From Saturnia japonica (lineage: Eukaryota > Arthropoda > Insecta > Lepidoptera > Saturniidae), in the NCBI GenBank assembly GCA_033032175.1, contig CM065320.1, positions 13,473,413-13,537,412 of the forward strand: DNA of 64,000 nucleotides, read 5' to 3'. Shown in pieces: positions 45,226-55,095 of this stretch. Positions within the stretch are counted from its first letter, which is position 1. Every line of letters begins with the position of its first letter. The notes beneath the pieces are model-generated. The model searched no databases. It saw only the letters and a program-made list of their open reading frames with translations, and was not told the origin of the DNA. The translations under genes were made by a program, and so were the position numbers.

Positions 45226-46394
45226 ACAATAATACAATTAATAAAATTTAATTTAATGTCCGACAAGGTTCATATAATTCATTACAATTAAAACACATTT
45301 ATTACTCAATTAAAAGAATAAGTAAATGTTTTGTTATATCAATGTAGTTTATATGAAAGTGTCATTAAAAAGTTAATAAAGCTTTAATAACATTTACAAT
45401 TCAATAAATCTTTTTTACCTTTTTCCTAAGTAAGTTTAAGTATAGTAAAAGTTTAAGTAGTATAGGCATTTGGTAATTTGTTATAGACTTTAGGTGCTAT
45501 ACAAATCCACATAGAGCCGTTCTAGAGTTGCGAATAACTAAAATTGAAAGTCGTGGAAAGTATTGAGGGTCTTGCTGTACAAAAAGAGACAACAATAACA
45601 AATAGATTAACATTCTAAAAATACACGATGATAACCAGTTTATTTATTCGGGGATTTACTTGAACATTGTGATACTGCTATGTAAATATAAATTATATTA
45701 CAAATGATTTATGAAGAATTCTTGATAGCAGTAATTAATATTTACAAATCGATAAACCTATATTTAAAACACATTTAAGCGGGGACAGTACCGAGAATAA
45801 AGTTTGTAACACAATGAGCCCAAGAAATAAAAATAATAATTTTATATATTTTTAAGGTGCGTTTAAAAAAGCATGAAATTCTACATGGAATACCTTTATT
45901 TACGTTAACAGTATTTAATTCCGATTCTTGCCGATGAGAGATCCTGTTGAGCACAGCGCTAGTAATCAAGAAAATCTTAAACAATTTTGTGTACGTGACA
46001 CCAATTAATTGCAGAGTCTGTTAGTTTTTAAATAATCTAGTAAGATTGTTACTGTGGGTAGATTATGAACTTTACTAGATTTTTATTTTTGATTAAGACA
46101 ATTTAATTTATCATCAGTACGACGTAGTAGAATATAGGTACTGAAGAAGTCTGAGTTTCTAATAAAATAATAGATATAAATTAAAAACTCGAGAGATGAG
46201 TACAAATCAGGTCATAACACAACTGAGCCAATTCCATTACGGTCGTAGTTTTGAAAATACTATTGTTTTTTAGTGTCGGTAAAAAAAAATATTTCAAAAA
46301 TAGTTGTGGCTAAGTATGCTATCAACTCAATCCTATCAGTCACATTTGCTATAAATAAATAGCAAAATATTACCAATTACAAACATTGTTTCGC
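45226..46394. other. Upstream region of the defensin-like gene
   Basis: AT-rich with no recognised transposon. It holds the GGGGATTTAC string at 45650-45659 and several GATA-type strings. It is the longest repeat-free stretch next to the gene, so regulatory elements are plausible here. Confidence 0.4.
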
Positions 46395-46450
46395 AAATAT
46401 TCCCACAACCGTTTGATATATAAAGCAGTTTACTGTATAATCTCCACAGT
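46395..46450 (+). promoter_or_regulatory. Core promoter of the defensin-like gene: TATA, initiator, kappaB-like site
   Basis: TATATAAA lies at 46417-46424. An ACAGT string resembling the arthropod TCAGT initiator lies at 46446-46450, about 31 bases from the TATA start, the expected spacing, and leaves a 5'-UTR of about 33 bases. Just upstream, 46395-46404 read on the minus strand is GGGAATATTT. This begins like a Rel/NF-kappaB site but departs from the stricter consensus in the middle. A second GGGGATTTAC string sits at 45650-45659. Kappa-B sites near the TATA box are typical of insect immune-peptide promoters. The TATA/initiator pair is convincing; the Rel sites are tentative. Confidence 0.6.
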
Positions 46451-46480
46451 TGTACGTAAGTTGTAATCGGGACAATAAAC

Positions 46481-48812
46481 ATGAGGGGTTACTTCATTGT
46501 TTTCGCCATGTTGCTGGTATTCCACGCAACTGCGTCCGCTACCCGACCGTTATACGGTCCGGAGGGTAAGCATATTTTTTATTTAATATTATCTGTGCCA
46601 CATTCTCCACCGCACTCATGCAGCTCGTTGTTCTCAATTCCCGTACTTGCCCACCTTGACCAATTGCTTTGAGATCATGGTTACTGTTCCATTCCTAAGG
46701 ATCGTAGCGTGAAGGTAATAGATTATAACCTTTCCTCAATAAATAGGCTATAAAATACAAAAATAAGTTTTAAATTCTGACTGGTAGTTGCCGAGATTGA
46801 AGATATTATAATAATAATAAAATTTTAATAGCGATGTCGCTCTTGTCGGTGGTGCAATCTCTAGCTCTCTCTACACTGTGCCTTCCTCTTGACATCGTGA
46901 TACGACACGACGCCTATTTTTTCTTTCACTTGCTGGATGTATGTTCTTCTTTGTCTTTCTCTCTTCCTCTTTCCTTCAAATTTTTCCATACAGTATCGTT
47001 TTTAATAGGTCGTCATGCTGAATCAAATTCCTCACCTAATTTCGCTTCCTATTCCTAATGATCTCCAGTAATATCCTCCTTTACTTTACCATGTTTAAAA
47101 GTATTAAACAAATATACAATGAATATGAAAAGGTTTCATTCGGTTTTCTTTTCATCCTACTAATTCTCTCCATCCTTCTCCAGCACCAAATAATGCTTCT
47201 AATCTTTCCTCATCTCTCTTTGTCATTGTCCATGTTTCACAGTCATATAAAACTAGGCTTCATAGATATATTTTTATTAACTTTTTTTTGACACCCTTTA
47301 ATATTTTTGCTCTAAATAAACATTTCCTCTCATAAAAACCTTCTTTGCCATCGCTATTCGGACTATGGTGTCAGATGGATACCTAGAGTCATTTGTAATT
47401 ATACTTCCTAAATATTTGAATGTTTTAACTTATTCGATGAGTGTATTATTAAGAGATGTTGATTTTAAGACCAAACTTAGTAAATATGTTATCCATTTCT
47501 ATTACTACTGCTATATCATGTGCAAATCTAATAAAGGTTATGTTGACCCCGTTAAATCTATTCACAATCTCTCCATCTCCAACTTCACTTTTCACAGCTT
47601 GCCCTGTACCAACATTGATCTCATATTCCATGTACCAATCCTACAAAGATTTCGCATGATGAAAACCGAGTCAACTTTGATTCCTGACCCTGCCGGACTC
47701 AGATCGCCACGGCATGTTACATCGCGGAAGCCCATTGTCAAGAACTACTTTCTTATTTTTGCGACTTTCCATTGTTTCATATTAGGGATAAAATAGTGTG
47801 GTGGTTTCCCTCTTGCCTTCCACGTCGCAGTTTAGAAATCGGGGTTTCTTATTTCCGAACAAGAGCCCTACCAGAATCCATATCTTCGGTCTGCTAGTAG
47901 TACTGGAGTCACTGCTGCCTGACACCAGGTGAATGTTTATTTAATGGCAGCATTTATTCGCCATGTCACAGAAACCGTCTAAAGAACTTGCAGTTTTTTT
48001 TTAATTCGACCCACCGAAATTCCCACTTATCCTCATGTTTCTGTCGCTGAGCGGTTAAGGGATTGCTTATTTAATATTCGCAGCTAACCACCATATCTGG
48101 TGGCCATTCACTATCAACCACCTGTGATCTCGTTGGTAGCCTAAACATATGGAGGTGAAAACGACGATATATACACTACACAGGTGCATTGACGCCGGTA
48201 CGGTGAAGAGTAGGTCGAAGAAACACGGGTGAAACCGACGGCACAGGTAATATATTGTATACAAAATGTGAAAGCACGTTCGTTTCTGTGTCCGTCTATC
48301 AATCACGCTCGGACGTTTGAATTGATTCAAATGTAACCAAATAAAAAAATACTTTATTCAGCTTAGGCCCTAACAAGGCACTTATAAACGTCAAACATTC
48401 GGAAAACATTCTAGTCAACGAGAAGAGCCACTAAGAAACTCAAACGGGTTTATTTTTTTATTTTTTCAAGTGTACAAGTAATATTTACAGTTAATATGAT
48501 TAAAATAATTTAGTGGATGTACAGAGACGGATTCACTTCCAGACATCATTATCACGAACTAAGAAACTTGCTTGGTAAGGCCCTTGAACTGGTTGTCCAG
48601 CGAATCAGTAGTATGCTTCGGGATATTATTATAGAATCAAAATTTTATTTTCTATTGACATTTTCTTTTCAGGTGAATTATTGTCTGGTGAGATTCGTGA
48701 CCGTGTTCGCCGCTCTGACTGCGATTTCAACAATTGTGAGCGTTTTTGCCACAGATTGGGATTAAAAGGAGGCGTTTGTATCAAAAATAAATGCAGTTGT
48801 AATATAATTTAA
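46481..48812 (+). CDS. Cysteine-stabilised alpha-beta (defensin / cobatoxin-like) secreted peptide, two exons
   Basis: The coding sequence joins 46481-46565 and 48673-48812 and gives 74 residues, with stop TAA at 48810-48812. Residues 1-20 form a hydrophobic signal peptide with a likely cut after ASA. A short acidic pro-segment follows and ends in RVRR (residues 39-42), a furin-type site, leaving a mature peptide of about 32 residues. The six cysteines are at residues 45, 50, 54, 64, 69 and 71 (spacing x4, x3, x9, x4, x1). This gives the CxxxC, GxC and CxC elements of the CS-alpha-beta fold. The spacing is that of short scorpion-toxin-like or cobatoxin-like insect peptides and has a shorter first loop than classical insect defensins. 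The family is secreted; its members are mostly antimicrobial, some act on ion channels. An immune role here is inferred, not shown. The start is the first ATG after the TATA and initiator and is directly followed by the signal peptide. Nothing is broken in the frame, so the gene looks functional. Confidence 0.85.
46625..46815 (+). repeat. RTE-type LINE 3'-UTR repeat inside the defensin intron
   Basis: It shares the order of blocks 'CCCGTACTTGCC', 'GATCGTAGCGTGA', 'CTCAATAAATAGGCTAT' and 'TAGTTGCCGAGATT' with copies at 24840-25040 and 54905-55095. This block order is common in lepidopteran RTE-type repeats. It lies about 60 bases downstream of the splice donor. Confidence 0.55.
47040..47660 (-). 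mobile_element. Decayed LINE reverse transcriptase fragment in the defensin intron
   Basis: Reading the minus strand, one frame gives FIRFAHDIAVVIEM followed by FGLKINIS. This is the reverse transcriptase YADD-type block with the first Asp of the pair changed to His. Further on, another frame gives LYDCETWTMTKRDEERLEA and WRRMERI, the usual C-terminal region of such LINEs. Frames change between these blocks, so the element is dead. The clade (RTE-like or CR1-like) is not certain. Confidence 0.7.
48355..48640 (-). mobile_element. LINE 3' end next to the defensin splice acceptor
   Basis: The minus strand matches 60640-60950 block by block (ATCCCGAAGCA, GGACAACCAGTTCAAG, GATGTCTGGAAGTGA, TTCTTAGTGGCTCTTCTCG, TTATAAGTGCCTTGTTAGG). 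In the 60.6-kb copy the coding part ends in a LINE-type C-terminus. The coding-side end of the fragment stops near 48640, leaving only the host polypyrimidine tract before the acceptor at 48672. Confidence 0.68.
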
Positions 48813-48997
48813 TTAAACACATGATTTTAAGATCGATCTTAATGTACGGCTTTATAGTTTAGTAGCGAAGTGCGCCGAGCGGCGAGCGTTTCGTAGAAGT
48901 TCAATCGATTTTGTGTTTACAACGTTTTTATTAGAGTTTGTTGTTGTTTTCAAAAATTACTTACGACAGACATTAGATAAAGCGCTCCCGATAGCTA

Positions 48998-49003
48998 AAT
49001 AAA
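48998..49003 (+). terminator. Candidate polyadenylation signal of the defensin-like gene
   Basis: AATAAA occurs 186 bases after the stop codon. Another AATAAA at 48786-48791 lies inside the coding region before the last two cysteines, so use of that one would truncate the message. Confidence 0.35.
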
Positions 49004-49689
49004 TCGATTCATTGTCGTTATTTCAAAAATGCGCATTATCACACATGCTGTACAACTAAAATGTTCTTAAACAGATATTTCTGACAATATATAATATCTT
49101 TTCGAATCTTATTTTTCAATAATATTCATTGGTTAATATTCAACATTAAATCATTTTTTTATAAACAGATGATATGAATTTTTATTTACCTATATTATTC
49201 ATTGATCCTATATATTTTGATCTATGATTGGTAAAAGTTCTTTATATCTAACAAAAGGATATTCGTTTGATACTAAATATATTGTATATAAAATCTTATA
49301 ATGATATAATAATAGACCCAAATATCAAAGCAATATAGAACTATAAATTACACTTTCCCAGCTTCAGTCACCCTTGAAACTGGCATAATCATAAAAAAGT
49401 TACGACGGACTTTAAATTAAGGAATATTTACATAATTTAAGCAACGCAGGTGTTGTTACAAGGCACAACACTCTGAAAGGGTAAAAAAGTTACTGGAGCT
49501 CATTTAGTCATCACTTGAATTCAAGCTTTTCACCCGTAAAGTGATTTAGGTAATATGCCATGTACTTATTATGCTTCAAAGGGATATTTATGTGTCTACC
49601 TTTGTTTTAAATATTCACTTTTTTTACAATTCAATGAATAATAATGTCATGACTGAAATACTTATTGTGTTTATAATTTTAACTTACCT
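49004..49689. other. AT-rich DNA, nothing recognised
   Basis: Downstream flank of the defensin-like gene, with no coding signal. Confidence 0.4.
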
Positions 49690-49860
49690 TGACAAAAAGA
49701 AGAGTACTTCAATTCGAATGTATTTTTTTTATTTGTGTTCAGCCATAAGTTCTTTGTTTAAGAACCGATTTGGATAATTCTTTTTTTGTTGGATACTTCA
49801 AGAGTGCTCCTATTTTAATTTCATTTGAATTCGACCAATATACACCATACTATCCTTCGA
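49690..49860 (-). repeat. Family C repeat
   Basis: TTCAGCCATAAGTTCTTTGT and TTAAGAACCGATTTGGATAA match 7665-7700 in the same orientation. Confidence 0.55.
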
Positions 49861-50034
49861 ATATAAACCAGGGAACCCTTGAAAATATGTAATTGAAGTT
49901 TTTTTTTTTTGTTATATGTTATCTGGTAATTTAGTTAAAGGAATATCTGTAACATAGTTTAGATTAATACTGGCGCTTTTTTTGCGACTACGTTTGCGTT
50001 ATAGCTATGTCCCTACTATTTTGTTTTCGAACTG

Positions 50035-50475
50035 TACTGTAATTGGTTTCTCGGAAACGGCTCCAACCATTTGGATGAAATTTTGCATTTAGATAATGTT
50101 TCTGTTGGGATTATGGATATGCGACAGTGTATTCTTTATAATGATTGAAGATTTTATTCATTGGAAGATTTTTATTTATTGAAATAGAGTTTTCGGAAGT
50201 GTGTCTTTACATTATCAAGGATCAGAGAGAACTAACTGCTTACAACTATATTTCTACAGTTGTCCTTTTTACATCGTGTAAAAATGTGTTCACCAAATGT
50301 TACTTAAAAGGAAACTTTTACTTTCAGAATAAAACAAATTTAAAACATTTAAAATATAATATCTCAAAGAGAATGATTTTTGTAGACGAACTCAATATTT
50401 CAACTGTTTCAAATTCCAAATTTACTTAAATAGGTTTTTTTTAGATACCGAGCAAAGCTCAGTCACCCAGATATA
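50035..50475 (-). repeat. Interspersed repeat (CGACCGAGC type), with a non-matching middle
   Basis: TTGGTTTCTCGGAAACGGCT and CCAACCATTTGGATGAAATT match the end, and ACCGAGCAAAGCTCAGTCAC matches the start, of the element at 59715-59880. The plus strand from 50145 is open for 94 codons, but I recognise no protein and the composition is that of AT-rich noise. Confidence 0.4.
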
Positions 50476-52159
50476 TATTTTATATTAATATAATAATAAT
50501 AGTGATTCAACCCAAAACATTAAAATATGTTAATACGCGTGTTATATTAATTGAAATTAGCATTATTTAAATGAAAATGAAGTTGAACTTAACGAACGTA
50601 TGTATTGATTTAAAAAGCAAAATGCTAATATTATATGTAAGAATCAGTTGCGAAATAATACCAACTAGCAATACAGAATGTAGTAACTTTTTTCGCAATT
50701 TCTCTGTATAATATTGCATCGTAAAAAGCAAGATAACCAAATAATTTATAGACAGTTTCAATACCAAAATCGGCCTAGAGCAAGTCGCATTGGGTCACTA
50801 AACGGTCCTTAGTACTACACAATAATATATTTGTGGTTTAAACCTATTTATAAAAAAATGACTTGTTCTTTAATTCAATCCGTCCCGACATTTAAAAGCA
50901 GGTCTAACAAACACTTGGTTGATTTTATTTTTCTCATTTTACATGAGAGGTTACTTTACAACTCTACTCCCTTATACGCTTTATGTATATACTAAATTTA
51001 TTTAATGGGAATATTATTTACATTTTCATTGCTTTTTTTAAATAATAGTAACTCTTATTTGTTAGAATATCGGACATAATACCTGTAGTCAGCCAGCTTC
51101 CTATCTCGGTTCAAAAGATGCAATAATTGAAAGCTTTTAAACGTTAGCCAGACGAACGGCATATGCTTAGCAATAGTGTTATTTCTTTGATACGGAACAC
51201 CAAAACGTTGTTATGTTTCATTATTGTTATTTTTCATCTGTCCATAGCCTTGTGAAAAAGATAAATGAAAAAATGTACCATGCATATAAAATAGCTTATT
51301 TTAATTTAACAATTTCTACGAACCAATGGCAAGCTTCCACTAGACGTAGCAAGCTACAGACCAAATAAACAAGAGCGAGACAATGTGGCTGTTTAGACAA
51401 AAGATAAAAGATAACCGAAAGTAGAACTCGAGAACCGGTTGTTTTGCCGCGATAACATTTTACGCGATGCTCCCTCTCAACCCAATATAAGTTTCTTGCC
51501 CTATCTCAAGTCAAGTCTTTGTTTTGGCGACTCATTTCGAAATATTTCATCGTGGAAAACTCTTAGCTTCGTTCGTATCGTTGTTTTGTATAAATAGTCG
51601 AAACTAGAGAAAAATTTACCAGAAACTAGTAAAATAAAATAAAAATAACATATGCTAGATATCCAAAAAGGTTAAAAAAATCAGAGATATGACGTTAGGT
51701 AGGAACGAAATTCCTTTCACTATAAATTATGTAGTATTAATTAACAACAACTATGAAGGAAAGGTAATAGATTTAATTTCATAAGTAAAAAAAAAGTTTT
51801 TTATCAAGAAATGTATAGTAAGCCGGTTAAATCCGTTGCAGATTTTATATTGCAGTCCGTGCGCTTGTATGTAGTTCTAGTTCACAATTTTACGGAAAAA
51901 AATCCGTACGGAAATAAACCGCAATGCAAATTAGCACTAAGATGGTAAAATAATCTAAAAGAGCAACAGCTCCTTGTCGCCGTGTACGCGTTTACTCTCT
52001 TTCTCTCTTTTGTCTGTCTGTATCTATCTAGTGTCTGTCAGACACTTTTCCTGTATTGCTCTCATCCGCATATTTTGTGAATACATTACTTACTAAACCT
52101 TAACCAGACTAGACGTTCATACCTGGTTTCCTGGGTGGTAGGACAATTGTGTCCGACTG
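50476..52159. other. AT-rich DNA, nothing recognised
   Basis: 51985-52045 is pyrimidine-rich with CTCTCTTTCTCTC and TCTGTCTGTATCTATC simple-repeat character. No gene signal. Confidence 0.4.
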
Positions 52160-52455
52160 GATCGTACTCACAATACACTAGACGTAACATCTGCCTTAGT
52201 AGCATTCTTACACGTGTCCTGGATAGCGCCCACAATACACCAGACGTAACATCCGCCTTAGTAGCATTCTTAGACGTGTCCTGGATCGGGTCCATAATAC
52301 ACCAGACGTAACACCCGCTTTAGTAGCATTCTTAGAAGTGTTCTAGATCGTGCCCACAATATAGCAGATGTAGCATCCGCCTTAGTAGCATTCTTAGACG
52401 TGTCCTGGATCGGGCCCACAATACACCAGACGTAACATCCACCTTAGTAGCCTTG
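52160..52455 (-). repeat. 62-bp tandem repeat, five copies
   Basis: The unit CACAATACACCAGACGTAAC, then ATCCGCCTTAGTAGCATTCT and TAGACGTGTCCTGGATCGG, starts at 52170, 52232, 52293, 52355 and 52417. On the minus strand it is open and gives a repeated DVTSGVLWA.SRTR.RMLLR motif. The family O repeat starts right at its end. Confidence 0.92.
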
Positions 52456-52655
52456 CTGGTGTATATCCAGTAATCCTGTGGAGTGGTAGGAATCTGTAAC
52501 CAACTGAATTGCAACCACCGTGCATACGGTGATAAAACCGTCATAGTGACTCAATTGCTTTATCGAGTTTTAGTATCAGTCAGTGTATATCCATCTAACA
52601 AATGGATTGCAGGCGATCTCTCAGTTTTTGGGATTGTAATGCACTTACCATCAAA
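52456..52655 (-). repeat. Family O repeat
   Basis: GTGTATATCCAGTAATCCTG, GTGGAGTGGTAGG, AGTGTATATCCATCTAACAA and GCGATCTCTCAG match the minus-strand order of 26411-26590. Confidence 0.52.
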
Positions 52656-52959
52656 TTAGTTGGTAACAATAGAATCCAGATCAACCGAGGTTTTAGTTAC
52701 ACCACAAAGTTATTAAGACGTTAATGTCTCGATATCTCATTCATTTTCATGACACAAGGATTAATGACACATAATGACGTCACATTCCGGCCTTGGCACT
52801 TCGTTCAAAACTTTGAATCGAGCGGTAAAAGTTCGGCGTGTTTTTGTCACTCGCTTGTCAACGCCATTAATCAGTGCCTCTCTGCGATCATTTATATCAA
52901 TAATGGAAGGTGCCACTGAACTTATTTAAGTACTAATATATACACAAATATCATAGGAT

Positions 52960-53540
52960 ACTCAGGAAAAATATCCCCCAAAAGTTTATGTATTTACAAA
53001 GATAGCTAATGACTTGTACTTCCCGTGTACAAATTTCATGAGAATAATAAAAATGATTTTGCTTTTTAAAACATTATTATTAATTATTCTTACAGCGTAT
53101 CAGTTGAGTTCTGTGTACAAAATTTCCTAAAAATATGTCAAGCCAATTAAGTTGAATCGAAACATAAAAATGGACAGAATTTCGTCTTTGTATGGTAGAT
53201 GTCTATCGTACAATTTGAAAAAAAAAACACATGTAAAAACTACAGATTAGAAAAATCATCACCATCTAGATCATTTCCAAAAATGATTTAGGTTTGCTGT
53301 TGTGCCGTGCGTTGTGCCGTTGTTACTCAATAAGTAGGTACTGCATACATGTTGATCAAATTTTTTTTGTTATGCTCCTTTTATACTTGGTCCATAACAA
53401 AAAAAATCACGATATCTTCATTAAATAAAAAATGATTAAAGTTTTAAGAGGTGTGCTGCCACGATTTGTTTTTATAAATAAATTGCTGAGAATAAGCATA
53501 AACGCGTGCGAAACCGCGGGGCACCGCTAGTACAAGATAA
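52960..53540 (+). repeat. AT-rich interspersed repeats (family L group)
   Basis: GACTTGTACTTCCCGTGTAC, GTACAAAATTTCCTAAAAAT and a final GCGTGCGAAACCGCGGGGCA and CCGCTAGTA end are of the same type as 20250-20280 and 22465-22495. Confidence 0.42.
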
Positions 53541-54079
53541 TAGTTATACCAATAGTAGTTTATAAGCGGTAATAATAAATAATTAGTATTTTAACATTTA
53601 ATTACGAAGCTTATATTAATTTTCACATAATATTTCGAAACACAGGTGTAATCCCTCGCTTTAATGTACATACCGGAGTGAATGAGTAATTAGTTGAGGT
53701 GTATTCAACCTTTTTATACCTACCGCCCACTTTTGTATCTTTGTTAGTATTAACATTTACTAACCGCCTACAGGTCCGACAAATGGTAAATACACAAAGT
53801 AAAGAAGTCACTTTACTGTATAAAACTGATAAAACAGAATTAATTTTTATTTTTTATATGCTACGTTTCACCTGATGTTAATTAATGTTAGGTTGTTGAG
53901 ATCTTGTGAAGAATGATATGCTTATAAAAAGTGACACTGTAGTGGATAATAGAACAGGAAAACATATAGTGTCAACACTACTTAGGTAGGATAAGGGAAA
54001 ATAATCACTTTATACGAGGCTCTACATTCATGTGACCTTTTGATTTGTATGGATTAAAATTTAAATAAATTTAATTTTT
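53541..54079. other. AT-rich DNA, nothing recognised
   Basis: A 62-codon minus-strand frame at 53623-53811 has no recognised domain. Confidence 0.4.
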
Positions 54080-54290
54080 TGGACCCGACTGGTGGAATAC
54101 AGAAGATCGCAGCCAAATAACCTTGTGTTGTGTTCCACTATTGAGTACGGTTTCCATAGGTACTTGAGTTAGAGGGGTTCAATATAGGCAAGGCATAGTA
54201 ATACCTATGGTATTTTACAAGCGTCCGTTTGCTACAGTAGCCACTTATCATCAGGAGGGCCGTAAGCTTGTTTGCCATCTTCATAGTATA
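54080..54290 (+). mobile_element. LINE 3'-end repeat (family F)
   Basis: GAAGATCGCAGCCAAATAAC, CTTGTGTTGTGTTCCA, CCACTTATCATCAGGAGGGC and CGTAAGCTTGTTTGCCATCT match 6090-6310, and this copy has the better preserved terminal block. Confidence 0.65.
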
Positions 54291-54904
54291 TATACATGAC
54301 AATTTACCTTACATATTCTAAAAGAGAAAACCCTATCTGATTCTTTTTTACCTTCTTTTGAGATTATTTATATAATATACTCCAGGTCTTTTTCTCAATG
54401 TATTATTATTAAATAGTAACTGACCCGTGCAACTTCGTCTACGTCATATAAGAGAGAGTGGGTCGTAGGCACTATATTATAGATACCGCCCGCCTCCCAC
54501 ATTATTCTGCCTAATAAAAATGCGCTCGCAGTACTTCATAATTATTTTGCTGCGGAGTTATTTTAAAACTGTGATATCTCCTAAGATATTCATTTAAATC
54601 AATTACTGTACAGGGTAATTTTGTTCAAATTTAAATACCTTTGATAAATAACGTATTTATTTCGATAAGGATTAATACCATGAATATAAAAACACCTTCG
54701 CAAATCATTCATTATTTTAGAACCATTTTTATTACCATAAAAAAGGTTATATTGAGTAAACCTTGAAAATTAGACATAATGCTAACGCGGACTTTTAGAA
54801 TACTTTTTAAGAGAAACAATTCAATCATACACAACTTTAACCAATCACGCAGCACTCGCAGTGGAAGCTCCCAAAAGGAATAAATTTCCGCCATTTTTGC
54901 AACA
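54291..54904. other. AT-rich DNA, nothing recognised
   Basis: 54415-54445 (ACTGACCCGTGCAACTTCGT) looks like the start of a CTAGCGACCC-type repeat. No ends were defined. Confidence 0.35.
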
Positions 54905-55095
54905 TTTTTCATTGATGCTCCGGTCCTATTGATCGTAGCGTAATGTTATATAGCCTATAGCCTTCCTCAATAAATGGGCTATCCAACACTAAAACATTTT
55001 TTCCATTCGAACCAGTAGTTCCTGAGATTACCATGTTCAATCAAACAAACAAACTAACAAAAAACTCTTCAGCTTTATATTAGTATAGATTTGAT
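54905..55095 (+). repeat. RTE-type LINE 3'-UTR repeat
   Basis: GATCGTAGCGTAATGTTATA, CTTCCTCAATAAATGGGCTA, CCAGTAGTTCCTGAGATTAC and ACTCTTCAGCTTTATATTAG give the most complete of three copies (others at 24840 and 46625). Confidence 0.6.

Larger units (their letters stand above)
46566..48672 (+). other. Phase-1 intron of the defensin-like gene, rich in transposon debris
   Basis: The donor GTAAGC begins at 46566 and the acceptor TTTTCTTTTCAG ends at 48672. The split codon (G + GT, Gly29) restores a single open frame through the cysteine motif, which is the main support for these boundaries. The intron holds an RTE-type 3'-UTR repeat (46625-46815), a decayed LINE reverse transcriptase on the minus strand (about 47040-47660) and a LINE 3' end on the minus strand (48355-48640). 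The part at 47700-48350 is mostly unassigned. It contains a tRNA-box-A-like string near 48051 and a small hairpin (CCACCA/TGGTGG) near 48088. Confidence 0.82.

Noticed and set aside
48045..48080. tRNA-like GTCGCTGAGCGGTTAAGGGA string in the defensin intron
   Set aside because: It resembles an A-box region of tRNA-Ser/Leu, but no B box or stems follow. It is at most a SINE head remnant.
48517..48765. 82-codon plus-strand frame running into the defensin second exon
   Set aside because: It crosses LINE sequence and the intron and reads exon 2 in a frame that loses the cysteines. The spliced frame is far better supported.
52160..52455. Regular repeats that could suggest a CRISPR-like array
   Set aside because: The whole 62-base unit repeats without unique spacers, and the DNA is eukaryotic. 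It is a tandem repeat.
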